Source: Mycobacterium interjectum (lineage in GTDB: Bacteria > Actinomycetota > Actinomycetes > Mycobacteriales > Mycobacteriaceae). From it: a DNA stretch of 64,000 nt. Position numbers and translations under genes: made by a program. The stretch's first letter is position 1; the number at the start of each line of letters is the position of its first letter. The notes under the pieces were generated by a model. That model did not search any database. It saw nothing but the letters and a program-made list of their open reading frames with translations, and was not told the DNA's origin. Location: assembly GCA_002102225.1 (NCBI GenBank), contig LQPB01000016.1, positions 1 through 64,000 on the forward strand, written 5' to 3'. Of the stretch, positions 27,684 through 37,489 are shown piece after piece.

Positions 27684-28598
27684 ATGGCGCGCACCGACAA
27701 CGACAGCTGGGACCTGGCGACCAGCGTGGGAGCCACCGCGACCATGGTGGCCGCGGGCAGGGCGCGGGCGACCCGGGACGCGCTGATCGACGACCCGTTC
27801 GCCGAGCCGCTGGTGCGGGCGGTGGGGGTGGACTTCATGACCCGCTGGGCCGCGGGCGAATTGAGCTCCGCGGAGGTCGACGTGCCCGGCGCCCCGTGGG
27901 GCATGCAGCGCATGACCGACATGATGGCCGCCCGCACGCGCTTCATCGACGCGTTCTTCGGCGAGGCCGGCGAAGCGGGCATCCGCCAGGTCGTCATCCT
28001 GGCTTCGGGTCTGGACGCCCGCGCCTATCGGCTGCCCTGGGCGGCGGGCACGACGGTGTTCGAGGTCGACCAACCCGAAGTCATTGCGTTCAAGTCCGCC
28101 ACCATCTCCGAGCTCGGCGCCACGCCCGCGGCCGACCTGCGGGCCGTGCCGATCGACCTGCGCCACGACTGGCCGTCGGCGCTGCGGCAGGCCGGATTCG
28201 ACACCGGGCGGCCGGCCGCCTGGGCCGCCGAGGGCCTGCTCGGATTCCTGCCGGCCGAGGCCCAGGACCGGCTGCTCGATCAGGTCACCGCGCTCAGCGC
28301 CGACGGCAGCCGGCTGGTGGCCGAGGTGTTCTGGAACACCGGGGTCAGCGGGGATGCGCTGAACGCCGCGAGCGAGAAGTGGCGGGAGAACGGCCTCGAC
28401 ATCGCCCTGGGCGACCTGGGCTTCCCCGGCGAGCGCAACGACGTGGCGACCTATCTGGCCGACCGCGGCTGGCGGCCGGTCCGCACGCCGTTGAATCGGC
28501 TGTTGGCCGACAACGGATTACCGTTGCAGCCCGAGGGCCCCGACGCGCCGTTCGCCAGGAACTACTACTGCACCGCGGTGCTGCACAAGGCGGGTTAA
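27684..28598 (+). CDS. Class I SAM-dependent methyltransferase (TIGR00027 / LCM-like)
   Basis: A 304-residue member of the mycobacterial family of putative O-methyltransferases related to leucine carboxyl methyltransferase. Family hallmarks: N-terminal [38 protein letters not shown], the SAM motif [17 protein letters not shown] and acidic VFEVDQPEV. Mycobacteria carry many paralogues with unknown substrates. A GGGAAGGGATGAG ribosome site precedes the ATG. Followed by the CoA-transferase after 12 bases, likely co-transcribed. Confidence 0.88.
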   Translation: MARTDNDSWDLATSVGATATMVAAGRARATRDALIDDPFAEPLVRAVGVDFMTRWAAGELSSAEVDVPGAPWGMQRMTDMMAARTRFIDAFFGEAGEAGIRQVVILASGLDARAYRLPWAAGTTVFEVDQPEVIAFKSATISELGATPAADLRAVPIDLRHDWPSALRQAGFDTGRPAAWAAEGLLGFLPAEAQDRLLDQVTALSADGSRLVAEVFWNTGVSGDALNAASEKWRENGLDIALGDLGFPGERNDVATYLADRGWRPVRTPLNRLLADNGLPLQPEGPDAPFARNYYCTAVLHKAG

Positions 28599-28610
28599 AG
28601 GAAGGCCGAT

Positions 28611-29804
28611 ATGCCGAACACCAAGCCCCCCAAGCCCCTTGACGGCTACCGGGTGCTCGACTTCACCCAGAACATCGCCGGGCCGCTGGCCGGGCAGGTG
28701 CTGGCCGACCTGGGCGCCGAGGTGATCAAGGTCGAGGCCCCCGGCGGCGAGGCGGCCCGGCAGATCACCGTGGTGTTGCCCGGGCGCCCGCCGCTGCCCA
28801 CGCTGTTCTGGCCGCACAACCGGGGCAAGAAATCGCTGGCGGTCGATTTGACCTCGGAGGACAACAGGCAGCAGATACTGCGGCTGGCCGACACGGCCGA
28901 CGTCGTCCTGGAAGGGTTTCGCCCCGGCGTGATGGAGCGCCTGGGGCTGGGCCCCGAGGAGTTGCGGTCGCGCAATCCCAGGCTGATCTATGCGCGCCTG
29001 TCGGCCTACGGCGGCAACGGCCCGCACGGCAGCAGGCCGGGCGTCGACCTGATGGTCGCCGCCGAATCGGGCATGACCACCGGAATGCCCACGCCGACGG
29101 GCAAACCGCAGATCATCCCGTTCCAGCTCGTCGACGCCGCCAGCGGCCACGTGCTGGCCCAGGCGGTGCTGGCCGCGCTGCTCAACCGGCAGCGGCACGG
29201 GGTGGCCGAGATCGTCCGGGTCGCGATGTACGACGTCGCGGTCGCGCTGCAGGCCAGTCAGCTCACCATTCACCTGAACAAGCCGAGCGAGGCGCCCAAG
29301 CCCGACCCGGAGCCAAAAGCAAAGAAGCGCAAGGGGGTTGGGTTCGCCACCCAGCCGTCGGACGCGTTCAAAGCCGCGGACGGCTACCTGGTGATCAGCG
29401 CCTACGTGCCCAAGCACTGGGCGAAGCTGTGCCAGATCATCGGTCGCCCGGAGTTGATAGAGGACCAGCGGTTCATCGATCAGCGTTCGCGCGCAATGAA
29501 TTACCCGGAACTGACCGAGGAACTCGAGTCGGCGCTGGCGGCCAAGACCGCGGCCGAATGGGTTGAGCTGCTGCAGCGGGGCGGCCTGATGGCCTGCCTG
29601 GCCTACACCTGGAAGCAGGTGGTCGACACTCCCCTGTTCGCCGAGAACGAGCTGGCCCTGCGCCTCGGCAGCGGTGACCAGGCGATCACCGTGGTCCGCA
29701 TGCCCGCGCGCTACTCGAGCTTCGACGCCGCGGCGACCGATCCGCCGCCCGCCCCCGGACAGCACAACGAGGAGTTCCTCACCGCGCCGGAAACCGCCTC
29801 CTAG
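28611..29804 (+). CDS. Family III CoA-transferase (CaiB/BaiF type)
   Basis: A 397-residue class III CoA transferase, equivalent to Rv3272. It begins LDGYRVLDFTQNIAGPLAGQ, has the CoA-site GAEVIKVEAPGG, and the catalytic aspartate D146 in RPGVDLMVAAESG. It moves CoA between carboxylates through an aspartyl-CoA intermediate; substrate unknown. A Lys/Pro-rich insert (about 225-245, PKPDPEPKAKKRKG) is unusual. In an operon with the methyltransferase. Confidence 0.87.
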   Translation: MPNTKPPKPLDGYRVLDFTQNIAGPLAGQVLADLGAEVIKVEAPGGEAARQITVVLPGRPPLPTLFWPHNRGKKSLAVDLTSEDNRQQILRLADTADVVLEGFRPGVMERLGLGPEELRSRNPRLIYARLSAYGGNGPHGSRPGVDLMVAAESGMTTGMPTPTGKPQIIPFQLVDAASGHVLAQAVLAALLNRQRHGVAEIVRVAMYDVAVALQASQLTIHLNKPSEAPKPDPEPKAKKRKGVGFATQPSDAFKAADGYLVISAYVPKHWAKLCQIIGRPELIEDQRFIDQRSRAMNYPELTEELESALAAKTAAEWVELLQRGGLMACLAYTWKQVVDTPLFAENELALRLGSGDQAITVVRMPARYSSFDAAATDPPPAPGQHNEEFLTAPETAS

Positions 29805-29812
29805 CCCGGGGT

Positions 29813-30262
29813 TTACATGCCCGGAAGCCGCACCACCTGAACGAAGAACTCGTCGATCTGGCGGACCGCGCTCATGAACTGGTCGAGGTCGACCGGCTTG
29901 GTGACATAGGCGTTGGCGTGCAGCTCATAGCTGCGCAGGATGTCCTCCTCGGCCGAGGACGTGGTCAGCACGACCACCGGGATGCGGGCCAGGTCCGGGT
30001 CGGACTTGACCTTCTCCAGCAGTTGGCGGCCGTCGTATTTCGGCAGGTTCAGGTCGAGCAGAATGAGGTCCGGCCGCGGCGCACCCTCGAATTGGCCGCG
30101 CCGGTAGAGGAAGTCCAAGCCCTCCTCCCCGTCGTGCGCGACGTGCAGGTTGTTCTTGAGCTTGTTGTGCTCGAACGCCTCTCGGGTGATGAGCTCGTCG
30201 CCCGGGTCGTCCTCGACGAGCAGGATTTCGATCGCCCTACCGGCTGACGTCGCTGATGACAA
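29813..30262 (-). CDS. Single-domain response regulator (Rcp1-like)
   Basis: A 149-residue stand-alone receiver domain. Acidic pair D18/D19 in LLVEDDPGDE, phospho-acceptor D70 in LILLDLNLPKYDG, T100/T101 switch and K122 in YVTKP. No output domain, so it passes the phosphoryl group on or binds a partner protein. The TTG at 30262 overlaps the kinase gene by 26 bases; no better start exists before the receiver fold begins. The extended insert after beta-3 (FLYRRGQF) is typical of regulators paired with phytochrome-type kinases. Last gene of the phosphatase-kinase-regulator trio. Confidence 0.85.
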   Translation of the reverse strand: MSSATSAGRAIEILLVEDDPGDELITREAFEHNKLKNNLHVAHDGEEGLDFLYRRGQFEGAPRPDLILLDLNLPKYDGRQLLEKVKSDPDLARIPVVVLTTSSAEEDILRSYELHANAYVTKPVDLDQFMSAVRQIDEFFVQVVRLPGM

Positions 30263-31868
30263 CGTGGGTTCCTTCCGACGTGACTGGCCTTGCCGCGCCC
30301 GCACCCACCGGCGCGGGGATCGGCAGGGTGAACTGGAATCGGGTCCCGTCCGTGTAGGACGTGTCGACCCAGATGGTGCCGCCGTGGTGCTCGACGATCT
30401 TCTTGCACAGCGCAAGGCCCACACCGGTTCCGGTGTACACCTCGCGGCCGTGCAGGCGCTGGAAGATCACGAAGACCTTCTCGGTGAACTCTTCGGGGAT
30501 GCCAATGCCGTTGTCCGACACCGACAATAGCCACTCGTCACCGTGTTCGCCGGCGCGGCGTTCGCAGTCGACGACGACGCGGGGCCGGCGATCCTTGTGC
30601 CGGAACTTGATCGCATTGCCGATCAGGTTCTGCCACAGCATCGTCAGCAGGGTGGGATCCCCGATGATCTGCGGGAGGGGCTGGGACGGCCGCACGAGCT
30701 CGGCGTCGGTTTCCTCGATCGCGGCGGCGAGGTTGGCCACGCCGGCGTCCAGCGCCGCGTCGAGTTCGACTTCGGTTTCCAGGGCGCCCAGCCGGCCGAC
30801 CCGCGAGAAGGTGAGCAGGTCGTTGATCAGCACCTGCATCCGCTTGGCCCCGTCGACGGCGAATCCGATGTATTCGAGTCCGCGGCCGTCGAGCTGGTCG
30901 CCGTACCGCTTTTCGAGCAACTGGCAGAACGAGGCGACCTTGCGCAGCGGTTCCTGCAGATCATGGGACGCGACGTAGGCGAACTGCTCCAGTTCGGCGT
31001 TCGAGCGCCGCAACTCGGCAGCCTGTTCGTCCAGAAGCGTTCGGGCCGAACGGGATACCTCGAGCTCTTCGACGAGCCGTTCCCGCATGTTCTCCACGTC
31101 GACGGCCATGTTGCGGATGTCCTGGGGAAGCCGCGGGGGCGTGATGGTTTCGTCGAAGCTGCCCCGGGTGATCCGCCGGCACGCGGCGGCCAGCGCGGCG
31201 ATCGGGCGGGTGACGGCGGCGCGCATCAAAATCCCCAGCGCCGCGGCGGCGCCGAAGAACACCAACACCATCGCCCCCAGCACCCGGTCCCGCCAGGCGT
31301 CGGTGTGCCGGAGGTCGTCGACCGCGCGGTCGCGCGCCACGGCGAGGTTCGCGTTTTGCGTGTCGAAAAGGGCACGCAGGTGGTCGAATTCGGCCTTGCC
31401 GCGCTCGGCCGCCGGGCGGTTGGTGACATTCCGGCCGTTCGGGGCCACGCTTTCGATCGACGGCTCGGCGTAGGTCGCCCGCCAGGTGGCGGCCGCCTTC
31501 TCCACCGCGTCGAGATCCGCGATCAGGTCGGGCCGCTGGCTCAGCCGGCGCCGCATTTCCGCGGCGGCCGCCTGTTCCTCGTGTTGCCCGTCGTAGTACG
31601 GGGTGAGGAACTGGCGATCGTCGGTGATCACGTAACCGCGGATCCCCGTTTCCTGGTCCCGCAGCGCCGCCTGCAGCTGGCCGGCGGCCACCCGCGCCGG
31701 TGCAATGCCGTCGATCACGGCGCGGGTCATCTGGTCGGTGCGCTGCAGCAACGCCCAACCGATGATCGCGCCGGCGAGCACCATCACACCCATGGTCAAG
31801 AGCACCAGGAACTGCCAGCCGCGCACGGTGAGCTGCGCCAGGAGCGGCGCGCGCCGGGCGGCGCTCAC
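30237..31868 (-). CDS. CHASE3/HAMP sensor histidine kinase
   Basis: A 543-residue kinase. A transmembrane helix at about 20-42, an extracellular CHASE3-like four-helix domain (with DQETGIRGYVITDD), a second helix at about 196-217 and HAMP lead to a HisKA domain with H302 in SHDLQEPLRK. The ATP domain has the boxes NLIGNAIKF, DNGIGIPEEF and GTGVGLALCKK. The signal is probably extracytoplasmic but unknown. The GTG start at 31868 overlaps the stop of the phosphatase gene (GTGA), and the gene overlaps the response regulator. Not present at this place in M. tuberculosis as I recall it. Confidence 0.9.
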   Translation of the reverse strand: MSAARRAPLLAQLTVRGWQFLVLLTMGVMVLAGAIIGWALLQRTDQMTRAVIDGIAPARVAAGQLQAALRDQETGIRGYVITDDRQFLTPYYDGQHEEQAAAAEMRRRLSQRPDLIADLDAVEKAAATWRATYAEPSIESVAPNGRNVTNRPAAERGKAEFDHLRALFDTQNANLAVARDRAVDDLRHTDAWRDRVLGAMVLVFFGAAAALGILMRAAVTRPIAALAAACRRITRGSFDETITPPRLPQDIRNMAVDVENMRERLVEELEVSRSARTLLDEQAAELRRSNAELEQFAYVASHDLQEPLRKVASFCQLLEKRYGDQLDGRGLEYIGFAVDGAKRMQVLINDLLTFSRVGRLGALETEVELDAALDAGVANLAAAIEETDAELVRPSQPLPQIIGDPTLLTMLWQNLIGNAIKFRHKDRRPRVVVDCERRAGEHGDEWLLSVSDNGIGIPEEFTEKVFVIFQRLHGREVYTGTGVGLALCKKIVEHHGGTIWVDTSYTDGTRFQFTLPIPAPVGAGAARPVTSEGTHVVISDVSR

Positions 31869-33061
31869 GCCGTCGTCCGCTCGACGCGCACCACGGCGAT
31901 GTCATCGGTGAGCCCGCCGCGCGGCTCGGCGAGGAGCTGGGCGCCGTCGATCAACGCGTCGACGAACGCCGGGCCGGGCAGGTGCGCGTGCCGGCGGGCC
32001 AGCCCGAGCAAGCCGTCCTCGCCCAGCCGCTGGTTGCCCTCGCCGGAGTACCCCTCGAAGAGCCCGTCGGTCAGCAGCAGCAGGCCCAGGCCCGTCGGCA
32101 GGTCCAGGTCGTGCCGCGGCCAGTCGTCGCCGCGCAGGCCCAGCGCCGGTCCGGCTGGAGGCTCGACCCAGTCGACCGAGCCCGTGGCCCCGTCCTGGAG
32201 CAGCATCCCCGGATGACCGGCGCGCACCACCGTGACCCGCGGGCTGTCGGGGTGAATCGCCAGGCTGAGCACCGTCGCGAAGATGCCGGTCCCGGTTCGT
32301 TCCGAGTGCAGCACTCGTTCGAGCTGCCGCATCAGCTCGACGCCGTGCACGCCGGCGAAGGTGAGCGCGCGAAACGCGATGCGCAGCGCCGCGCCCAGGG
32401 CCGCCTCGTGCGGTCCGTGGCCGGCGACGTCGCCGATGAGGACGTGCACCACCCGGTCGGATGTCTGCACGACGTCGTAGAAGTCGCCGCACAACAGCGC
32501 GTCCTCGCGGCTGGGCCGGTACCGGGCGACGATGTCGACGCCGGGCTCGTCCAGCAGCAGCGGCGAGGGCAGCAGGCCGCGTTCCAGCAGCGCGTTTTCG
32601 CGGGCGCGCAGCCGGCTGGCATGCAGGTCGGCGGAAATGAGCTCGGCCCGTTTGCGCTCGATCGCGTAAAGCAGCGCGCGCCGCAGCATTTCGGGCTCGA
32701 CGCGCCCCTTGACCAGGTAGTCCTGCGCCCCGGCCGCGACGGCGGACGCCCCGAAATATTCGTCGTTGAGCCCGGTCAGCACGACGATCGGCACGGTGGC
32801 GTCGCGCTTGGCGATGCGGTCCAGCGCGTCCATCCCGCTGGCGTCGGGCAGGTGCAGGTCCAGCAGCACGCAGTCCGGCCGGGCCGTCGCGAGCTCGCGC
32901 TCGGCGTGCGCCATCGACTGCGCCCAGATCACCCGGATATCGGCGACCGCGTCCGCGATCAGATCCTCGACGAGCACCGCGTCGGCGCGGTCGTCCTCGA
33001 CCAACAACAACGACAACGACCGCCAATGGGCGGCCGGTTCAACGGGAGCACGCACGGGCAT
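31865..33061 (-). CDS. Receiver-domain PP2C (SpoIIE/RsbU-type) phosphatase
   Basis: A 398-residue fusion. The N-terminal receiver (about 15-125) has D23/D24, phospho-acceptor D68, T96 and K118. A coiled linker (about 128-165) and a C-terminal SpoIIE-type PP2C domain follow, with metal aspartates D193 in CGDFYD and D211 in GDVAGHG, and a closing LTDDIAVVRV. Phosphorylation of the receiver would switch a Ser/Thr phosphatase, usually aimed at STAS anti-anti-sigma factors. ATG at 33061 (TTG at 33064 possible). First gene of the trio, coupled to the kinase by GTGA. Confidence 0.88.
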   Translation of the reverse strand: MPVRAPVEPAAHWRSLSLLLVEDDRADAVLVEDLIADAVADIRVIWAQSMAHAERELATARPDCVLLDLHLPDASGMDALDRIAKRDATVPIVVLTGLNDEYFGASAVAAGAQDYLVKGRVEPEMLRRALLYAIERKRAELISADLHASRLRARENALLERGLLPSPLLLDEPGVDIVARYRPSREDALLCGDFYDVVQTSDRVVHVLIGDVAGHGPHEAALGAALRIAFRALTFAGVHGVELMRQLERVLHSERTGTGIFATVLSLAIHPDSPRVTVVRAGHPGMLLQDGATGSVDWVEPPAGPALGLRGDDWPRHDLDLPTGLGLLLLTDGLFEGYSGEGNQRLGEDGLLGLARRHAHLPGPAFVDALIDGAQLLAEPRGGLTDDIAVVRVERTTA

Positions 33062-33307
33062 CAATTTCCGGTCATCCGAGATGCGCCCGGGGAGCCGCGC
33101 TTTTCACAGAGACCCCCTGGCCGCGGTAGGACCCTTTGCTGTGTAACGAAGGTCGCGTGGATGGTCGGTGCCTGCTTACCGACTCTGGGTTCGGCCCGCC
33201 ACTGAACATGGTTGCCGACGGCGATCCTATTCGGTGCGCCCGCGAGATCCCAACAGGGCCTCGGGTTCGTCCGGTCCACGCGCGCAAACCAGGCATCGGC
33301 GCAGTTG

Positions 33308-34474
33308 TCAGCGCAACAGCGCCCGCGACATCACCACCCGCTGAATCTGGTTGGTGCCCTCGTAGATCTGGGTGATCTTGGCGTCGCGCATCATCCGCTC
33401 GACCGGGAAGTCGGTGGTGTAGCCCGCGCCGCCGAACAGCTGCACCGCATCGGTGGTCACCTCCATCGCCACGTCGGAGGCGAAGCACTTCGAGGCCGCC
33501 GAGATGAAGCCGAGGTTGGATTCGCCGCGCTCGGCGCGGGCGGCCGCCTGGTACACCATCATCCGCGCGGCCTCCACCTTCATCGCCATGTCGGCCAGCA
33601 TGAACTGCACGGCCTGGAAGCTGCTGATCGACTCGCCGAACTGCTTGCGGTCCTTGGTGTAGGCGATCGCGGCGTCCACCGCGCCCTGGGCGATGCCCAC
33701 GGCCTGGGCGCCGATGGTGGGGCGGGTGTGGTCCAGCGTGGCCAGCGCCGTCTTGAAGCCGGTGCCCGGCTCGCCGATGATGCGGTCGCCGGGGATGCGG
33801 CAGTTCTCAAAGTAGAGCTCGGTGGTCGGGGAGCCCTTGATGCCGAGCTTCTTCTCCTTCGGCCCGACGGTGAACCCCTCGTCGTCGCGGTGCACCATGA
33901 ACGCCGAGATGCCGTTGGCGCCCTTGTCCGGGTCGGTCACCGCCATCACGGTGTACCAGCTCGACTCGCCGCCGTTGGTGATCCAGCACTTGGCGCCGTT
34001 GAGGATCCAGTCGTCGCCGTCGGCCTTGGCCCGGGTCCGCATCGATCCCGCGTCGCTGCCGGCCTCGCGCTCGCTCAACGCGTAAGACGCCATCGTCCCG
34101 TCGGCGATGGCGGGCAGGACCTGCTTTTTCAACTCGTCGGAGCCCCGCAGGATCAGGCCCATCGTGCCCAGCTTGTTCACCGCCGGGATCAATGACGCCG
34201 AGGCATCCACCCGGGCGACCTCTTCGATCACGATGCACGCCGCCACCGAATCCGCGCCCTGCCCGCCGTACTCCTCGGGCACGTGCACGGCGTTGAACCC
34301 CGAGGCGTTCAGCGCCTCCAGCGCCTCCCGCGGGAAGCGGGCGTTCTCGTCGACGTCGGCCGCGTGCGGGGCGATCTCCTTCTCCGCCAGCGCGCGAATC
34401 GCCGCCCGCAACTCCTGGTGCTCCTCGGGCAGCTGGAACAGATCAAACGACGGGTTTCCGGCCCATCCAGCCAT
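33308..34474 (-). CDS. fadE25: Acyl-CoA dehydrogenase FadE25
   Basis: A 388-residue acyl-CoA dehydrogenase of beta-oxidation type, using FAD and electron-transfer flavoprotein. Signature stretches: YALSEREAGSDAGSM, WITNGG, and the catalytic glutamate in QIYEGTNQIQR near the C-terminus. Length is normal. Equivalent of Rv3274c. It follows purE by 27 bases on the same strand. The carbonic anhydrase/transporter gene that I recall next to fadE25 in M. tuberculosis (Rv3273) is absent; the kinase trio occupies this place. Confidence 0.93.
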   Translation of the reverse strand: MAGWAGNPSFDLFQLPEEHQELRAAIRALAEKEIAPHAADVDENARFPREALEALNASGFNAVHVPEEYGGQGADSVAACIVIEEVARVDASASLIPAVNKLGTMGLILRGSDELKKQVLPAIADGTMASYALSEREAGSDAGSMRTRAKADGDDWILNGAKCWITNGGESSWYTVMAVTDPDKGANGISAFMVHRDDEGFTVGPKEKKLGIKGSPTTELYFENCRIPGDRIIGEPGTGFKTALATLDHTRPTIGAQAVGIAQGAVDAAIAYTKDRKQFGESISSFQAVQFMLADMAMKVEAARMMVYQAAARAERGESNLGFISAASKCFASDVAMEVTTDAVQLFGGAGYTTDFPVERMMRDAKITQIYEGTNQIQRVVMSRALLR

Positions 34475-34501
34475 CTCGGCCTCCTCTTGCGTCCTGCCAG
34501 G

Positions 34502-35017
34502 CTACTGGCCGGTAACTTTACCCTGACGCTCTTGCAGCGCCGCGTCCTTGGCCCGCACGGTCTCGGCCAGCCCGCCCTGGAACTCGACGACCCGCGCCCG
34601 CAGCGCCGGGTCGGAGGAGGCCAGGATGCGCACGGCCAGCAGCCCCGCGTTGCGGGCGCCGCCGATGGACACCGTGGCCACCGGGACGCCGGCGGGCATC
34701 TGCACGATCGACAGCAGGGAGTCCAAACCGTCCAGGCGGGCCAGCGGCACCGGCACCCCGATCACCGGCAGCGGCGTGGCGGAGGCGACCATCCCGGGCA
34801 GGTGGGCGGCGCCCCCGGCGCCGGCGATGATCACCTCCAGGCCGCGATCGGCCGCGCCGCGGGCGTAGTCGAACATCACCTGGGGCGTGCGGTGCGCCGA
34901 GACCACCCGGACCTCGGCGGGGATGCCGAACTCGGCCAGCGCCTCGGCGGCGTCGGACATCACCGACCAGTCGCTGTCGCTGCCCATGATCACCCCGACG
35001 CGAGGAGCGTTAGCCAT
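34502..35017 (-). CDS. purE: N5-carboxyaminoimidazole ribonucleotide mutase
   Basis: A 171-residue class I PurE that moves the carboxylate of N5-CAIR to C4, in purine synthesis. Motifs: [10 protein letters not shown] phosphate loop, SAHRTP with the catalytic histidine, and [11 protein letters not shown]. The ATG at 35017 overlaps the purK stop by eight bases; an in-frame ATG further upstream is shadow. Equivalent of Rv3275c and coupled to purK, which makes its substrate. Confidence 0.95.
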   Translation of the reverse strand: MANAPRVGVIMGSDSDWSVMSDAAEALAEFGIPAEVRVVSAHRTPQVMFDYARGAADRGLEVIIAGAGGAAHLPGMVASATPLPVIGVPVPLARLDGLDSLLSIVQMPAGVPVATVSIGGARNAGLLAVRILASSDPALRARVVEFQGGLAETVRAKDAALQERQGKVTGQ

Positions 35018-36227
35018 GTGGATCCCATCCGTCCGTCCACTGCCCGTGTGACAACCAGTGTGCCGCCAGCTCGGCGCGCTCCCGCAGCCCGGGGAGGTCC
35101 GCCGGGTCGGCACCGAGGAAGTTGACGTGCCCGACCTTGCGTCCCGGCCGTTCGGCCTTGCCGTAGAGGTGAACGCGCGCGTCGGGCATCCGCGCGAACA
35201 GGTGGTGCAGCCGCTCGTCGGCGGACATCGCGGGCTGCTGCGGGGCGCCGAGGACGTTGGCCATCACCGTCACCGGCGCGATGGCGTCGGTGTCGCCGAG
35301 CGGATAGTCCAGCACCGCGCGCAGGTGCTGTTCGAACTGGCTGGTGCGGGCGCCGTCCATGGTCCAGTGCCCGGAATTGTGGGGGCGCATCGCGAGCTCG
35401 TTGACGAGCAGCTCGCCACCCGCCGTCTCGAACAGCTCGACCGCCAGCACCCCGACGACGCCCAGCTCGGCGGCCAGCCGCAGCGCGAGCTGCTGGGCCG
35501 CCGCGGCGACGTCGGCGGGCAGGTCGGGCGCGGGCGCGATCACCTGCACGCAGATGCCGTCCCGCTGCACCGTCTCCACCACCGGCCACGCGGCGCCCTG
35601 CCCGAACGGCGACCGCGCCACCAGGGCCGACAGCTCACGGCGCATGTTCACCTGCTCCTCGGCCATCACCGGCACCCCGTCGGCCAGGAAGCTTTCGGCG
35701 ATCTCCCGCGCGTGCGCAGGGTCGCGGGCCATCCGCACCCCGCGCCCGTCGTAGCCCCCGCGGACCGCCTTGACGACCACGGGGCCGCCCATCAGCCGCG
35801 CGAACGCGTCGAGTTCGTCGACGCTTCGCACCTCGGCATAACGCGGCACGGGTGCGCCGAGGGCCTCCAGGCGCCGCCGCATCACCAGCTTGTCCTGGGC
35901 GTGCACCAGGGCCTGCGGCGGCGGCGCGACGTTGACGCCCTCGGCGACCAGCTTCTCCAGCAGCTCGGCGGGGACGTGCTCGTGGTCGAACGTCAGCACG
36001 TCGGCCCCGGCGGCGACCCGGCGCAGGTCCTCGAGATCGGTGTGCGAACCGATCACCACGTCGGGGGTGACCTGCGCGGCCGCTTCGTCGGGGGCGGTGG
36101 CCAGCACCCGCAGCGTCTGCCCCAGCGCGATCGCGGCCTGGTGGGTCATGCGCGCGAGCTGCCCGCCGCCGACCATCGCCACGCACGGGGTTCCTGAAAG
36201 AGGGCGTCTGCTCGGCACGGCCATCAT
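35010..36227 (-). CDS. purK: N5-carboxyaminoimidazole ribonucleotide synthase
   Basis: A 405-residue ATP-grasp ligase forming N5-CAIR from AIR, bicarbonate and ATP. The N-terminal [12 protein letters not shown] binds the substrate phosphate. The ATP-grasp lid is in [14 protein letters not shown], and the metal site is in [15 protein letters not shown]. Equivalent of Rv3276c. ATG at 36227 (a second at 36224). Divergent from the GtrA gene with 98 bases between. Confidence 0.95.
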   Translation of the reverse strand: MMAVPSRRPLSGTPCVAMVGGGQLARMTHQAAIALGQTLRVLATAPDEAAAQVTPDVVIGSHTDLEDLRRVAAGADVLTFDHEHVPAELLEKLVAEGVNVAPPPQALVHAQDKLVMRRRLEALGAPVPRYAEVRSVDELDAFARLMGGPVVVKAVRGGYDGRGVRMARDPAHAREIAESFLADGVPVMAEEQVNMRRELSALVARSPFGQGAAWPVVETVQRDGICVQVIAPAPDLPADVAAAAQQLALRLAAELGVVGVLAVELFETAGGELLVNELAMRPHNSGHWTMDGARTSQFEQHLRAVLDYPLGDTDAIAPVTVMANVLGAPQQPAMSADERLHHLFARMPDARVHLYGKAERPGRKVGHVNFLGADPADLPGLRERAELAAHWLSHGQWTDGWDPHG

Positions 36228-36325
36228 GGTGTCACGGCGTCCGGCGGCGTGGTGACCGGCCGAGAAGCCCGATCGTTATGTAACATTTTGCGTCGTTTTC
36301 GAGTCCATCCGTACACTGACGTGTT

Positions 36326-36997
36326 GTGTCCTTCGCCGATGCCGCAATCTCGCGCCTCCCCGAGGCCTTTCAGCCGTATTTGCTGCGCCATCACGAGCTG
36401 ATCAAATTCGCGATCGTCGGCGGCACCACGTTCGTCATCGACTCGGCGATTTTCTACACGCTGAAGCTGACGGTTCTCGAGCCCAAGCCGGTCACGGCCA
36501 AGGTTATCGCGGGCATCGTCGCGGTGATCGCGTCCTACGTCTTGAACCGGGAGTGGAGCTTCCGCGACCGCGGGGGCCGCGAGCGCCACCACGAGGCGCT
36601 GCTGTTCTTCGCCGTCAGCGGCGTGGGCGTGCTGCTGTCCATGGCGCCGCTGTGGATCTCGAGCTACGTCCTGCAGCTGCGGGTGCCGACGGTGTCGCTG
36701 ACCGTGGAGAACATCGCGGACTTCATCTCGGCCTACCTCATCGGCAACCTGCTGCAGATGGCGTTCCGCTTCTGGGCGTTCCGGCGCTGGGTGTTCCCCG
36801 ACGAATTCGCCCGCAACCCCGACAAGGCGCTGGAATCCGCGCTGACCGCCGGGGGTTTCGCGGAGGTCTTGGAGGACGCCTACGAGGGCGGGTTGGAAGA
36901 GAGCAACGTGACGCCGCTGCGGTCCTGGCGGAAAAAGGCGAGCCGGCTCGGTCAGCTCGGCGACTCCTCCGAACCCAGGGTGTCGAAAACCTCGTGA
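36326..36997 (+). CDS. GtrA-family membrane protein
   Basis: A 223-residue protein with four transmembrane helices within about 25-160, of the GtrA/PF04138 family, whose members help move polyprenyl-linked sugars or support glycosyltransferases in the membrane. The typical FAIVGGTTFVIDSAIFY opening and the NREWSFRDR loop are present. The C-terminal tail of about 60 residues is soluble and charged. Equivalent of Rv3277. GTG start at 36326. The 3' end overlaps the convergent PH-domain gene by 46 bases. Confidence 0.88.
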   Translation: MSFADAAISRLPEAFQPYLLRHHELIKFAIVGGTTFVIDSAIFYTLKLTVLEPKPVTAKVIAGIVAVIASYVLNREWSFRDRGGRERHHEALLFFAVSGVGVLLSMAPLWISSYVLQLRVPTVSLTVENIADFISAYLIGNLLQMAFRFWAFRRWVFPDEFARNPDKALESALTAGGFAEVLEDAYEGGLEESNVTPLRSWRKKASRLGQLGDSSEPRVSKTS

Positions 36998-37470
36998 TAG
37001 AGCAGCGAGTGCACCTCGCGCAGCCGCGGAATGTCGTAGAACTCCAACGGATCCTGTGACGCCGACTCGATGATCAGCGTGCCGGTGCGGAACATCCGCT
37101 CGGTGAGCTTGTCCCGGAATTCCACGCTGTTGATCCGCGCCAACGGGATGTCGATGCCGCTGCGGGTCAGCACCCCGTGCCGGAACATCACCCGCCGGCT
37201 GGTGACGACGAAATGCGTTGTCAGCCAATCCAGGAACGGCCACAGCGTGAGCCAGCCGACGATCACCAGCCAGATCCCCCAGATGACCCCGTAGATGATG
37301 TTCTTGGCGAGCTGCTCCCAGTGCGTCGAGTTGAGGTAGCCGGATCCGAACGCGGCCAGCGCCGTCGCCAGCACCAGGACCAAGACGGGCCAGATCAGGC
37401 GCTTCCAGTGCGGGTGGCGGTGCAGCACGACCTGCTCGCCGGCGGCCAGGGCGTTGTCCGGGTAGCTCAC
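36952..37470 (-). CDS. Bacterial PH-domain membrane protein
   Basis: A 172-residue protein equivalent to Rv3278c. Two membrane helices (about 30-48 and 60-85) lead to a bPH2-like domain: [20 protein letters not shown], then [11 protein letters not shown] and [12 protein letters not shown]. Role unknown; such proteins are membrane-associated. The GTG at 37470 gives the length I recall for the homologue. Nineteen bases after birA on the same strand, so probably in its operon. Confidence 0.85.
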   Translation of the reverse strand: MSYPDNALAAGEQVVLHRHPHWKRLIWPVLVLVLATALAAFGSGYLNSTHWEQLAKNIIYGVIWGIWLVIVGWLTLWPFLDWLTTHFVVTSRRVMFRHGVLTRSGIDIPLARINSVEFRDKLTERMFRTGTLIIESASQDPLEFYDIPRLREVHSLLYHEVFDTLGSEESPS

Positions 37471-37489
37471 GTGCCCGAAGTTACCGCCG

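Noticed and set aside
33062..33307. Small open frames in the gap upstream of the receiver-PP2C gene
   Set aside because: No ribosome site or recognisable protein; the 246 bases are better read as promoter and leader DNA.
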